A DNA stretch of 64,000 nucleotides from Bactrocera neohumeralis (lineage: Eukaryota; Arthropoda; Insecta; Diptera; Tephritidae). Under the pieces are notes generated by a model. The model searched no databases. It was not told the origin of the DNA and worked only from the letters and a program-made list of their open reading frames with translations. Positions 21,541-35,477 of this stretch are shown here, piece by piece; within the stretch, counting starts at the first letter, position 1, and every line of letters begins with the position of its first letter. The stretch spans positions 65,941,076-66,005,075 of the forward strand of contig NC_065923.1 in NCBI RefSeq assembly GCF_024586455.1. The letters run 5' to 3'. The translations under genes were made by a program, and so were the position numbers.

Positions 21541-22150
21541 TTTGAAACGTATTTTTACTAAGTAGATCTACGCTTACGACTTCGAAGCAGATCGACCGAT
21601 TATCGCGGCAAAGGTGAGCCGAATCCGAAAGAACCACGTCAAAGAAGGTCAAAGAATCAAAATCATGTTGACAGTTTTCTTGGATTATCGAGATGTGGTG
21701 CAGTACGAATTCATTCGACCGGCCAAGCTGTCGACAAGGAATACTATTTGAGTGTTACGCGTCGTTCACGCGAAGCTTTTCTTAAAAATAGGCAGGAACT
21801 ATGGGTCGACAACTTCTGGGTTTTAAACCACAATAACTCACCGTCGCATACTGCACTGATTCTTAGTGAGATTTTCACCAAATTTTCAACCAATATCGTA
21901 CCATGGTCGCAATATTCGCCTGATTTAGCTCCGTATGACTTCTATCTATTCAGAAAACTCAAACGACCGCTTCAGGGAAACTGTTTATAGTCAATTGAAG
22001 ACATTAAACTTGAATCGCTACTCGCATTGAAGGCTATTCCGGAAATTGACTTTAACAACTGTTTCGAGGATTGGAAAAAACGTTGGCACAAGTGTATTTT
22101 GGCCGGGGGGATTACTTTGAAGGGAACGACAGAGATTTCGAAGTATTAAT
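21541..22150 (+). mobile_element. mariner transposase, 3' half
   Basis: In plus-strand frames: IYAYDFEADRP, RGKGEPNPKEPRQRRSK, IMLTVFLDYRDVVQYEF, then WVDNFWVLNHNNSPSHTAL (the second catalytic Asp is replaced by Asn in H-N-N), YSPDLAPYDFYLF (third Asp kept), LKRPLQGN, PEIDFNNCFEDWKKRWHKC and the end FEGNDRDFEV. Several frameshifts and a stop interrupt it. The N-terminal half and both terminal repeats are missing. Same subfamily as the relic at 6126-6925. Confidence 0.85.
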
Positions 22151-24969
22151 TAAAATTATGATCAATATTTACTATTTTTGCACATAGTCGTACAGCTATA
22201 ATATACATACAACATGAATGTGGACATAGTCACAGTTTCTTTATGGTTAAGAAATTGTAGTGTGTTTAAAAAAGTCTCATATACTTTTTCATGTTTATAA
22301 GGATGTTGTATCCCCTCGGGTTGTCGGTTCGATTTATTTATCCTAATCACAATTTGTAAATGGATTGTGTGTAAAGTTTCTTAACTTGGTGATTTAGATT
22401 ATTCAGCCTCAAATCACGAACGAGTTTTTGATTATTTTTCGCAGTCTCGAGCCAACTAAGAAACCCTCATTTGTCATCATAATTAGTTAATAATATCTAA
22501 ATTATATTTAGCTGATACAGAATAACGAAATCACAAGGAAAGGAATACTTTGAGTATGCAACTTTCACTCGACAAATCGACAGATTATGTCTTAAAGAGC
22601 GATTTTATTCTTTCAAGTGAATTTCCGGCTTGAAAAAAGCTTTCGGTATATTCTAAAACTTGTGGAACCATAATTTATCAAATGACAATGAGACAGACAA
22701 TGACAAAATTAATCTTTGTATGAATGTACTTTAGTATAATCTCACCTTGCTATAATTTAAAGAAATTTGTGGCAGTTTCTTTTTTTATTGACTGTAAGGA
22801 TTCTTCTAATAACTTTACCTACAACACAGACAATTAACGTTCTTGCATTTTTCACAAAGCTGCTACAACAAGTGATCCTTTGTAACACAAAGGCCATTAC
22901 CCTCAATTAAATTTTCAACTACATACAGACTCATCTATTTATGATTTTTTTGAGGTTGTTAGCAGTCTTTCCGCTAATTGCGCAGGAATTTGTTGATTTA
23001 GCAGCAATATTTACCTTTCAGCATTTATTTACTTTTCTGTTGTTCCTTTATACATAACCACTTTTCTCTTTAGTAAGTGAAAAGGCCGAGCAGCGCTTGA
23101 CTCAAAGCAGATGCCACATACAAGTGAACGCCTTTTGTTTGAGCAGTCACCGCTGATCTCGTCCAACAGATAACTAATTCGGCAATCGCGATGTTGAAAA
23201 TTATGATTTGCTGTAGTTTACTAGGCCTATCGGCGGGTTCGATCTATCTAAGCCTGATCTTTCAAATCAATTCAAATACCTATGAAAGGCAGTGCAATCC
23301 ATTGGTATTGTTGTAGTTTAAGCAAATAAATCAACTAACTGACATGTTGTTTTAAGGGATTATATGAGTTTTCGATTTGAAGGTATTGGCAAGTGAAATG
23401 AAAAGGTACACAGTTAATTGTGGCACATTCTTCGAGTTCATTGCATCTCTTGTTATTGAGAGAAAAGTATCAGGTGACACCTATTGTGTGTACTTATTTC
23501 GGAATCATGTCAAAATGTATAAAATTGAAGAGGATCAATTTAAAAAATAAATGAGTTAAGAAACCGGAGCAATTTGACGAAATTTGGAAAAAAAAGTAAA
23601 CAAAAATATGTATTATTAATTAAATTTCTTGAATTTGCGTTAAACCCGAGCTGAATTTATTACCAAAAACTGTTTTCTGCTACAATCAATTATTTTTATT
23701 CGAAAAAAAAACTATTAAAATTTAATCAATTTATTTTCTCGAATGCACAATATGCATATTGCCACAAATTAAAAATCTTGCATAGCCACTTTTATTTGCA
23801 TATTTCTCAAAAATGTTTGATACTTATCAACAATATCTTTGACACACGTCCATCAATTGCTGCTCATTGTCAAATTTGAAATTTTACTCATGGCTAATTT
23901 GCATACCTAATTGCATGTAAATGCATTTTTGAAGAGCAATTGAGCTCGAAAAATTCTGAAATGTTGAGAATATATACAATCTACCCCCGTTTGCGGTGCA
24001 ATTTGTCATATCAATCGCCGCAGTGTGGGAAGAAAAATGTGCATCGCACAATAAAAATATACTTTTGTATATGCATGAATATATTTGAGTGTTATATAAG
24101 GGTTAATTCTGTGTTAATAAGCCGAATTTGAAGAGATTTTAAAAATTCAGGCGTATTAACAAATTAGCTTCAATACCCAACCAAGACAAATTACCAGCAA
24201 ACAAATGTTGTATAATTACAATTTGTTGTTTCAAAATATTCCCAACAATTGATGACAATTGAAGTTTTAATTGAGTGCTACAGTAATGTAGTCTTGTAAA
24301 ATATGGTGGAATATTTTTAAATACAATTGAACTTGATTTCACTAACAGTCGCTGTAGATAAATGCACGATTAATATGCGAAGAGTCGTATTTTAGATATC
24401 CCATTGATGTAAACTGAAAAAAGGGTATAGTTGTTTCAAACGCTCGGTCTCCAAAAAACCATACCTATAGAGCCAGCCACTGACAGTAAAATTGTCGAGG
24501 CATATTTTTGGCTTGAGAGGAACATCCCAATGATTTCCTATTGCCCAAACAATTTCAGTACACGCCATTTTTCGGACAATCAAGGGACGTTCACCTTAAA
24601 TGTAGCAGCATTTTTGGCGCAATAGCAATATTTTATGTATTTAATTAAGTCCATTATAAAAAAAGTTTAACAAAAAAAAACACATCCCAGTATAGTTGGC
24701 AGCAACTTCTTTTATAAATTATTCTTTCAACATAGAACAAGTTATACTCAGAAAGAGTTTTTATTCCCATACTTTGATTACAAATGTTTTTTTTTACAAA
24801 ATATGAATATCACAAATTCTTATGTTTCACTTGCTGTTGTTTTCAAATTTACAATACGAGCTTTGGGAGTTCTAGTTTCCACCAGATTGCGGTCTGCAAA
24901 GTAGTTCTATGACACAGTAACCTCATCATTTAACACAAATTTTTGCTCGCCGGGTAACATTTTCAAGTT
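22151..24969. other. Gene-free interval
   Basis: No gene recognised. A minus-strand frame at 24583-24392 (WAIGNHWDVPLKPK, SGWLYRYGF) has a protein-like composition but no family I can name. 23580-23800 is very AT-rich. Confidence 0.4.
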
Positions 24970-25745
24970 CTTCTTCTAGTGGCGTAAACACCGCTTACGC
25001 GGTCATAGACGAGTTTACAACAGCGCACCAGTCGTTTCTTCCTTTTCGTTGTTTGGCGACAATTGGAGATTCAAGCGAAGTCAGGCCCTTCTCTATATGG
25101 TTTTTCCAAGAGAGTGGATGTCTTTCTCTTCCCATATAGCAGGACGGGGATGATGAGTGATTTGGGGTGTTTGGTCTTAGTTCGTCGCAGGGGACTACTT
25201 CTCCTGGAGGTACTGCGTCGAATGCTCTGAGAGCTGGATCTTTTTCATCTATCCGGTTGGTTGTTTTATGGGCCTGAAGCCACACTGATAAGGTTCAATC
25301 AGTGTGTTGACGGTGGGCTTTAATCTTTCACACAGTACGCTCGATAGAACCTTATATGCGATATTAAGGAGGCTTATACCACGGTATTTGGTGCAGGTTG
25401 TGGGGTCTCCGTTTTTTATGAATTGGGCAGCGCACACTTAAATTCAAATCGTCAGGCATTCTTTCGTCCGACATATTCTTATCAGTTATTCGCCGCCGTG
25501 TTTGAATAGCAATTCGAACTTCTTCATGGTCAGGCATGTGCAGGACATGTGCTCCATCGTCATCGCTTGGGGAATCGGGTTCATCCTTACCGGGTGATTT
25601 CACGGCCAGTTAGTAGGCTTGATAAGTGTTCAAACCATAATTTCAGAGTGCTTTGGACATCAGTCACCAGGTCACCTATGGGAATTCTACAAGAGTTTGC
25701 TCCGAACTGGAAGCCTTCTGTTGGTCTGCGCATCTTTTCGTAGAT
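24970..25745 (-). mobile_element. Non-LTR retrotransposon, internally deleted (copy C)
   Basis: The most complete copy of the family at 1.2, 2.4 and 54.9 kb. On the minus strand: YEKMRRPTEGFQFGAN, GDLVTDVQSTLKLWFEH, EVRIAIQ, then MPDDLNLSVRCPIHKK and CTKYRGISLLNIAYKVLSSV followed by PYQCGFRP, the fingers/palm start of a reverse transcriptase of the N-Y-R-G-I-S-L-L type. It then jumps directly to the C-terminus DEKDPALRAFDAVPPGE, HIEKGLTSL and RNDWCAVVNSSMTA, with a (GAA)n tail at 24970. The palm with the catalytic Y-A-D-D and most of the thumb are deleted, and several frameshifts are present. Probably RTE-like, but the clade is uncertain. Confidence 0.8.
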
Positions 25746-28700
25746 AAACAAGTTAAAACAAAAATAGTAACACTATTTGCCTTTCCAGAGTTAAGCGATG
25801 CATATCACATTATTTGAATTCCTGAAAGCAATGTGGAAATCACCTTTTCAATGGATAGAATAGTTTTTGGCTTCATCGCAGTAAGTTCAACCGATAAAAC
25901 TCAGAGTTTTGGCTATTCCTTTGTCATTAATACGAACAATTTTCCACCGATAGATACGAAGCGCTGTATAAACTCATTGAGCTTAAACAATTTCAAACTC
26001 TGCTGTGAAGTCGTTTCACGGTTTGGTTGTTATCCGCAGTTAGTAAACGTGGCACCGACAGCCTTCTGATGCCCATGCAGCATATGACTGACAATGGCCT
26101 TTTGAGATCTCTAATCTTCTTGGTGTCGCTTGCCAGTCTGCTAATGTGAAGTCATGGGTTTTTGTCACGTTATCTCTAGCACCATAAGTCCATGGCTCAT
26201 CAACAACCGACGAATAAATCAATATTTGAAGCTCACATTGAAAGAAAATGATGACAGCAAACAGCTTTCAAGCTCTGTTTGATTTAACTTCCAACTAAGC
26301 ATCTACTACTCGTATAATCACCGACCGATATTTCTCTTTTACCATTTTTACAAAAGCCGCGGACATGCACCCTCTTATACGTGGTGAAAATCTGCCATCG
26401 GACTACATATGTACTTATATATCAAACAGCTCCGCATACAAAAATATATTCTTCAGTTGAATTTTTAGCCATTCCTGTTAGATTTTTGCACTTATTGTAT
26501 ACTTGAAACTCTTTCCACAAATAATACATTTTCGTTTACTCTCCAAATTTTGAAATGCCCCTTTAGTAGCCTCTGAGTTTGGTCAGATTAGATCAGATGG
26601 CAAGCGGTGAATCACACATGGACTGTTGATTACAGTACTTTATAATGATAAAAAAATAGCTATTGAGAAAAAGTCTATCCTAACATATCACAAATCTCCT
26701 CAAGTAATTTATTTCTATTTCATCTGGATGTCTAAAATTGTGAGATCCAAGTTAATTTAGCTTAGATTTTGGCCAGAATATCTAATCAGTACATACATAT
26801 GCCGAGCCCTCCTAATGCCCAAACATCCAGCAGTGAGCCGCAAAATTCCAATGGAACTTCTTCTCGTTTCCATTCTGCAGCTAACGAGACTCAAGTATTT
26901 CAGCTAGCAAGTCTTACAGTTTCCTACAATTATAACTCTTATACGTACCATCGAATCTTTATCAAGTTACAAATCTTAAATTGAGCACAACTGAAAGCCC
27001 ACTTATTTATTTGGTTGATGGATGAGTGGGTGGACTTAAAAGTGCAGTTTAAAATGTCGTAAGTGAACTGATCCCCGCCCTCAACTCAAATGGGCAAACA
27101 CATCAATCAAAAGTGGAAAATAATGATACGCTCATAAACAGACGCCACACACGGAGCTAAACCAATGGGCAGCAAAAATGAAAAAATATCAGATAACGGC
27201 ACGAAATACGACCAAAGCATAAAAAGCCTACGAAAATTAAATGAAAACTTTCAAAACCAAACACACGCAGCGCATTTTACAATGACTTTTCATTGTCATA
27301 AATCCTTGCGAAAGGGCACAAAAAAAAGAACGAAAAACTTAATCATAATTTAAGAAAAATATGCTCACATGTCTATGCGTGACTATGCATCTGTATGGGT
27401 TTGTGTGTGTGCGGTTGAGTGCGTGTATGCAATGGACATGCGATCAGATTACAAAGAGTCAAACGAAAAAAAGGTGAAGCGGTTGGTCCTGGCAACTGGA
27501 CATGGCCGCAGAAGCACGATTTCTCACATATGAGTTGAGTATTAGCACACACGCACAAGCTTACAATTGCAATCGCGTAATCTTAAGCACATCTGAGCAT
27601 ATGTGGCATCTACAACACACGTGTGTGTCCATGCCGACGCCAGTCAAGAAGTTAAAACTACAATAAATTGCGGACTACCGCACAATACAAATACAACAGA
27701 CATATGAACACACATATCTAATACCCAAAGCATACTTTTGTGCGTTGCCAACGCCAACCCGACGGGGCGAAAAAATAATGAACTGTAAAAAACTACCTGC
27801 CATATTTTTTTTTATTTCGCAAGTACTGTTTTTCTTTGAAAATAATTTTTTTTTCTGCATTTTGCAAAACTTTTTTACGCGTAAAATATCTGATGACAAA
27901 TTGGCAGTTCGGTTGCACGGTTGCTTGACAGTTATAATAATATATTTGTCATTATTTGTGCAAAAATATTTATTCGGTTTTATTTTCAGCTGGTCGTCAC
28001 GTTTGCCAGTGCCCTTTTTGATGCGTGAGGATTAAGTTTATGTTCGATAATAGTTTGCTTTTTTATGTTTTTCTTATTTCTAGAAGATTTCAACTCACCC
28101 CTCTCTCAAATAATCTGCGCAAATGCCTCCGGAGTTCTTTATTAAAGTTTTAGCGGGAAGGAGAAGATAAATTGTATTATTTTAGCCTTATTTGTATCGC
28201 TACTTAGTAACAGCAGTTCCATATGTGACCAAAGCTCTTTATAATTGCCACCTTCTCATTAAGATAGTCGTCAAAATTAACTAAGAAATGCATAAAATTC
28301 GATCGAAAGCTCCGGCCCTGAAGCTTCTGCTGTTTTAAATGTAAAAAACGAATTCTATGGCATGGAAGAATTCATCAATAACTTGAAAAAATTAACGAAA
28401 GCTCTGCTTTTAGAGCTTTTGAGCATTTTCGAATTAACTAAGCAACTGAATTTAAAAAATCGTTAAAAGCTCGGACCCCGAAAAAGTCCCAAAATACGAT
28501 ACTAAGAACGGAGAACTCTCTACTGGTTGGTTAATTCCGCCAATCACTGGTTGTGACTTCCATCACAAAGTGAAAGCTTTATCAAGTTTTGGCTAAAATA
28601 TACTAGACTGAATTTAGAATTAAAATCAAATAAAAATGTGTTACCAGACTTCTACCGATTCTTTTCAATAATTTAGCTGTTATTCTTCTAGCCCTCTTTG

Positions 28701-31700
28701 AGAGATTTTTTTCCCAACCGCACTACACAACATTCAGAAATCTTCACATGCGAATAAAATACAAGCTCGTTTAATACATATACACGCATCTCTCTCTCCG
28801 AAGATTTTTGCTAAAAAATTTCTCCCATCTCCTTAATAAGGGCAAATTCGCTTTTCCTCCGTATTCCTTTCAAAACATTTATGCGCCTTTCACTGCTTCG
28901 ATTGCAATTTTAGATAAGCAACCAAGCAACGGAAGCTGCTTTCCTGCCGTCTTTATGCTTTATGCCTTTCAAATACAAACACATGTGTGACAGATTAGGC
29001 TTTGTGTGTCCTGCTGATTAGGATAACACAACAACACTCTGCTGCTAACTGACGGCGTTTTTTATTATTACTATTTGCGAAGTAATAAAGCATTTTATTT
29101 GATTTATTTGTCAAGATTATTATTGAGGTCAAATGTGGTGAGGTGAATGCTAAGAATGTGCGAGGAAACTAATTTAGCGGTGACGCGATAAAAGGCAGAG
29201 GAAGGACTTAGTAGGTAACAGGGTGGTGAGTGCAGTCTAAGTGAAAGGAGTCGAGTATTATGAAATCGATTTTTAAAACTCCTGGATGGAATCTTCAAAG
29301 TGGTCTTGGAGTTAAGGAACTTGTGTCAGTTCAATAAGCATTGGATAGCTTTCAGCGTCTTTGTAATACTTCTGATCAAATACATGCCCTTAACAACGTT
29401 TATTTCACCGCAATGGTAGTACACTGGATATTGTGTTATTGGTATTAATGCTGTGAGGCTAAAGATTTTGGAAAACTTAAATTGTCAAAGTTCTTTGGAG
29501 GAAGATGATATGGAAATATTTAGACATTTTTTTCATCACCCTTCAGCTTTCGCACGACTAAGGTTAAATAATATCGCTGACCAAACCTTCAACGAGTCTA
29601 CTCTTGCAAATAGGAATACGACCCTTACATAAAGTTGTTGGACCTTGTAAATAACCCCTATGGAACAAGTTTAAACTTCAACAAGAAGTCACAAAGAAGT
29701 ACTTATTTACTGATGAGTATACATATCTTCTACGTATATGATGAAAAGAAAATAATTTATGCTCTAGCAAAGCCTTATTCAAATAAATTGTTCCTGACCT
29801 TTCAAAACTATTAAACGTCGAATGAAAAAATTCCACGATATTCTTTCTTGCTCTCGTTGAGTATTTTCAAACAGAATTATTTCTTTCTTTCTGAGATGGT
29901 GCAGATCACTATAGATCTCCGAAGAATTTTCCTCTCAGTAAGAATTCTTAGCATATTATTATCCAACAGGCAGACAAGAGGCCATAAATCCATATTTAGA
30001 GGCTCAGAGAGAACTCTAAAATATGAAAATACCCAAAGCTGGAGTTTTATGACTTTAGCTTATAAAGGTAAATCACCATAAATTTGTTCATAGCAGGCTA
30101 TGTACGTAGTCCTACATCTTTTCTATATATTTTTCAATATTTTCGGTATCTCTGAGTACAATTTATAATTATCTCACTAATGCATTGAAAGCTTCAGCTC
30201 AAATTTTATAGGCTCTCGGAGCTTTTGAGCTTTTAGAACTTTGTTTAGTCTCGTTGAAGAAGCAAATTGTGGCTCAGTATTCAAAATATGGCTTCAAAAT
30301 ATGGTTAAAACGATAGCTACATGGAAAATTTATGCGAGCTGAGCGTTCTTTTGCCACTCGTTTAAAGAAAAGTAGTACCTCTATATATAATTTATACCAA
30401 AAATCTAAACAAAATCAGTTATACTAAAATAGTGTTTCTTAACTGTACTTCAGAAGAACTTTTTTTTTGAGTTTTCCCAATAAAAAAGCAATAAATCACA
30501 TTAGCAGGAAATAAATGAAGTTAAGAGGGTTAACCCTTTCGGGCGCTAATTTAAGCAAATGTCCAAACACGCGATGGGTTGGCTATTTACGTAAATATTT
30601 TCTGTTTTTTTCGTCAGTCCATTTATTAGTATTGTTTTTGGTTTTTTTCCTGCGATGAAGTTGACTGCGTGTGAACACAAAGAAGTCACAGCCATCAATG
30701 TGGTGCTAGCCGGGCAAATGCATATAAATGTTGATTACACGCAAACAACTTTTTATGCATATTTTAAGTATGTGTATGTACAACTGTCTCTGTGTATGAA
30801 ATTTAGTGCAATCAGATTACAAGTAATTAAGCACAGAAAAAGGTATCACACACACACAGGCGTCGCTCTCACAAAATACTCGCATATAGAATGTATGTGT
30901 GTATGAACACACGAAGGCCAAAAATGAAATGTAATCTTGTAAAGACAACCCCCACTAATTTAGCGCTTAACTCTTTCACGATCGCGGCTCATTAATATGC
31001 TTGATTATTTCCCTACAAAATCTGCGCACACACATACGCATCCTTGCATTTGGCATTTGAAGCATAGTGGCCACCCGTTGTTGGGCCGTCGACCGGAATG
31101 CTCGGACACGTGACCATCTTCAAACGTCGCGCGCTTAATCAACATTAAATATTGTCAGCTTCAATGGTGAATGAAGTGCTTTTATTACAGTTGTTGCTTT
31201 TGTTTTGCATAGTATACCTATGAATTTATGTGGATCAACACACTATTTGGTGGCGACGGCGGCGCTGGCAATGTTTTTTCGTACTTTTTTCTCGAGCATC
31301 AACTTCCGGCAGAGCGTCGCTCGTTTACTCCTTTACCTCATTGACGCGTTTACCTTCAAACGTTTTTATTATGATTATGCGCTTTTTCTCAGCATTTTTG
31401 TTTCAGTTCAAGGACTTTTATGACTTCTGTTTATTATAGTGGAAATGGCAGCGATAGCGGCTGGGCAAATAAAAAATCAAGGCTACTCTTTGGCGAGCAG
31501 TGAGATTATTTTTAAATATCGGAATATTTTTGAAAGTTACCTTGCAAGAGATAACTTCTTATGGCTATATCTTACACCAAAAACTTAAAAATAAAACTCG
31601 TTTGCTTACTGCTTTAGCTTAGACAAGTATCAATTACAGTTCACGACCATAAATTTAATGCCAGTGTTATCATGGATATAATGCGATACGATAAGCATCT

Positions 31701-32195
31701 CTTAATTTTATGTAAGATATAATAATAATATATCTTATATTATCTAATAAGAATATATCATATATATAAACATATCTAAAGAGGCGAAATTGCATAAATA
31801 TTAATTATAGGAGGGACAAGTCAACCTGGGAACTGAAATTATTATATTAGATAAAGGATTATTTGACCTTATTTGAATCAAAAAAACTCTATCTTATCAC
31901 ATCACACATATTGACCCTTATACGTATAAGCCCTATAAAGTCAGAAATCTGAGAAGGTCGATTAAATTTATTTTCGTCATTAAACTAACGTATGATGAAG
32001 AAAATATTTACTTCAACAATAGCTCATAATTCGCCATAGAATCCACTAGAACAACGATAATCATTATCTGTAGTAAAAGGGCCTGAATTAATTCGTTGAA
32101 CGATTTTAGCCAATTTTGCCACAAGAATGACCTACTTTCGGACAAAAAAATTAAATTCTCAGAGTTAAAGATATTTCCAAAAAAAATGTATTTTG
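25746..32195. other. Long gene-free interval
   Basis: No gene or element recognised in 6.4 kb. 26800-27760 and 30640-31140 are GC-richer, free of visible transposons and may be regulatory. A minus-strand frame at 26222-26040 (DEPWTYGARDNVTKTHDF, ADWQATPRR) looks protein-like but I cannot place it. 31700-31780 is (TA)-rich. Confidence 0.4.
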
Positions 32196-32680
32196 CTAGG
32201 TTTGACAGAACTGTCGTTGAATACACGTATGTATCGCTCTGGACCACCTTCGTACTCTTCAACTGATGAAAATATTAAAAAAGTAAAAGATGTGGTGTTT
32301 GAAAACCGTCAAGCAAGTATAAAAGAGCTCGACATTTCTCGTGGGTTCAAAAAGTTGAATTTTTTTCAAAATGATTACGATTATGACAAAATTTAAAGCA
32401 AAAAACGCAATGAATACCATCGATCAACCACCGTATTCACCAGACTTGGCTCCGTGTGATTTTTTCTTGTTCTCCAAACTGAAATTGCCGCTCCGTGGAA
32501 CCCGTTTCCAGTCGATCGAAGAGATAAAACAACATTTGCTGAAGAAGCTGAAGGCCATCTCTGAAAGTGCTTATGAAAAGTGTTTCGAGAACTAGAAAAA
32601 TTATTGGCATAAGTGTTTTACATCTGGTAGGAATTACTTTATTAAAAGATCTGCTCCAGTTTCAGTTATTTAATTATGAC
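32196..32680 (+). mobile_element. mariner element, internally deleted
   Basis: The N-terminal linker MYRSGPPSYSSTDENIKKVK and ENRQASIKEL lead, after a deletion, to QPPYSPDLAPCDFFLFSKLK (third catalytic Asp kept), LPLRGTRFQSIEEIK, SAYEKCFEN, then a stop and the remnant WHKCFTSGRNYF. The helix-turn-helix and the segment with the first two catalytic Asp are gone. No terminal repeats identified. A third mariner subfamily in this window. Confidence 0.8.
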
Positions 32681-35477
32681 TAAATTTGGAAAGAAAAATT
32701 TGAATTGTATAAAAATACTTTAAATAAAATATTCTAAGAACTGAATATTGAATGCAAAATTCCAGTTAATTCTATTCTATTATTTACAAATGTGCCGACA
32801 TTTTTCAGTTCTTATAAAACCGTAAAATTCAAACAAATATTTTTTGCTCCCAATTCGGTGAATGCAGCCTGTAAAGCCTTACTTCACTTTGACAGCAAAG
32901 GGTTAAGTAGCGCAGCTCACTTTTCATCACAAATTACTTCACATTTTTCGCATTTTCATTTATTTTATAATTTTGTGTCATTTTGGTGCAATTTCCATTG
33001 TTATTGTCGTTTCATTTATTCCAATTCCTTGCTTTCTTTGCGTAGTTAACACCCTCCGCCACACAACCCGCAAGTCAAATACTGCTTGGGTATCTGCCCG
33101 CCCATCGCTATGTACTTCTTTCCTGTTGCTGTTGTTTGCCTACTCACTTTCAGTTTTTTTTTCCTTTTCCTGCCTTTGATCTTTCACTTCAACCCTTTCG
33201 CATTCGCTTGCCTTTTAATTTCTTGCTATTTTCACATTATTTTTATTAAAAAAATATGCGGCTTTTATACATAATTATTTCGGTCTGCTAATGAAAACCT
33301 ACAAATTATGGTATTGTCACACTTCATTGATGATTCCTCCCGTAATCGTGGATGTTTCTTTTATTTTTTTTTTTAGAAAAATTATGGGCAGACTCTGGTA
33401 CTCGTTTTGTGGTGTTTGAGATTGCGTTGCTTTTGCGAGATTATTGAAATATCTTGCCTTTTAATGTGTCTGACACGCTTCAATTTTATGGTCGGATTCT
33501 TTAATTAAATGTCTGGGAGAAGAGTTGGGTATGAAGTGGCAATAAAGATACTTTTTGCTTTTGAAAAAATATTGAATGTATGAAAAAAATAAAAAATTTA
33601 AGTTAGCATTTTCGAATTTTCTCGTTCACTTAATTAAACGAGTATAGCTGCCCAAGTCACCTAGTATTAAAATAATTTTGAGAAGAATAAAATCTCTTAA
33701 ACTCCATACTCTCAATTTAGTTTTCAAAATAGCCACCAATATTCTCAGCTGACCAAATGTAACTTATTTGAGGAACAGCTAAAATAATTTCCAAAATTTT
33801 ATACAGCAAGAATATTTGCCCCATAAGGGAGAACTTTAACTCATCAAAGTATACTTAGCAATAGACCAGCCAACAACTGACACCATATGTGCGCTAATCA
33901 TTTCAGACGAAACCATGAAGCCAGACGATTATACTCACATCATAAATATAATAACTTATTTGCATACTTTTGGGCGCATAAGCATCGCTTATGATATGAA
34001 CATGTAATGAGTAAAAGCAAACAAACAAATTTTGGCATTTAGAGTGTCAATTCGCTGGCGTAATTGATTTATGACGACGCTGTTGGCCATGACAAATGCA
34101 TATGTGGTGGCAAGGACTGGCACAGACCTACCCATAAATGAACAAAACGAGAATATTTGCAAATGCTCAGGTGTTTCTCTCACTACATATGCAAAAATAA
34201 TTTTAAATTCCTTTCTCTTTTGAGTCCGAATTTATGTGCGAAGTTTTTCATACCCTCATTTAGTTAGCAGCAGCTTACTCTACGCCAGCTGGATTTTTAT
34301 CCTTTGGCCCATGGCATATGTAACCACTACCATGAACATTCAGCTACTGAAATACAAATATGTATTTATTGTTGTTGGTCTTGGCCCTTTTCTCTAATAT
34401 TTGCACATATCAAGCAGATTATACAGAAAATCGCGTAACAAATGATTTATTAATTATATTGGAATTTATGGGCTCAAGGTAATCGAGAGACAAAATTGTT
34501 CTCATACATATCTACTGAAAAGTCCCTTACAAATGTCTTTGTTTTAAAAAAACGTTCAAATATTTTTGATTGCGGTTCTGTCAAAGCAATTCAAATGAGT
34601 ACGAAAGATAAAATTTTTTATCCGCCTGATACAAGGTGACTTTTCGTAAAAAATTTAAAAATTAGACTTTATAATTTGTATGTAAAGTTCTTTCAGTTGA
34701 AATAATCTATGTTGAATAAATCCATATGTAAAATTTCCTAGTTATCAATTCAATGATATTCTTTTACAATTGAGGACCAACGATTCCCGAAGCATTTTTT
34801 GCCAGCTTAGAAATACAATTTCTTGTAATGAGGTTACCAGTTGTCTCTTGCCTTTTCGAAAACATGTTAAAACAAAACACCACTCAATATCACTTTATGA
34901 GATCGCTTAGATTGAGTAGAAACATTGTGGCACATATTGAACCAGTTATTACATATGTCTGTTAAAGCAGTAGAATTTAAGGACAAAAGACGGCTAATGA
35001 AATCCTGTGACAACTAATCTCAGTTTTCAGTTGAGGGCTTAGAGGGACCTGAAAGAAGTGCTTTCTTGCAGATTATTTATTAGGTCGACGTAATGGGAAA
35101 CTTTTCAGGCATGTTTAGAGGCGTTACAAGATACAATAATAACGTGTCTGAGGCTGAAGTGTTTCTGGCAAACAACAAATCTACATACTTGTAGACTATG
35201 TAAGCCTTCGTCAAACTTTTAAAACTTTTTTTGGATTCAAAAGATGTAAAGAAAGCTTCAAAGTGTGAATATTGATATAAAGAACTTAGCAATAACCTTA
35301 GTAACAAATAAAAGGATATCCAAAGAAAGACATTTAAGTTTTTTGGAAAAGTATTATGTCACTTAGTGGCCACCTATTGTCAAATATAAAATCCCCGTCT
35401 GAAAAAGGGGATAGATACCAACTTTTTGTTTAAACTAATTAATTCTTTAAAGGAAATTAAGTACCATTTTAAGCAGA
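32681..35477. other. Gene-free interval
   Basis: No gene recognised. Pyrimidine-rich in 33000-33260. A minus frame at 35307-35080 has no recognisable family. Confidence 0.4.

Noticed and set aside
23225..23260. GGGTTCGATCT resembling a tRNA B-box
   Set aside because: No matching A-box, acceptor stem or anticodon arm around it.
23340..23356. TGACATGTTG half-site resembling the p53 element known upstream of Drosophila reaper (also near 62420)
   Set aside because: The adjoining second half-site does not fit the consensus at either place.
24392..24583. Minus-strand frame with protein-like composition (WAIGNHWDVPLKPK)
   Set aside because: I cannot link it to any family or to a neighbouring element, and it is only 63 codons.
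28260..30260. Repeated AGCTTTTGAGC words at ~28.4 and ~30.2 kb
   Set aside because: The shared words are too short and the flanks do not align.
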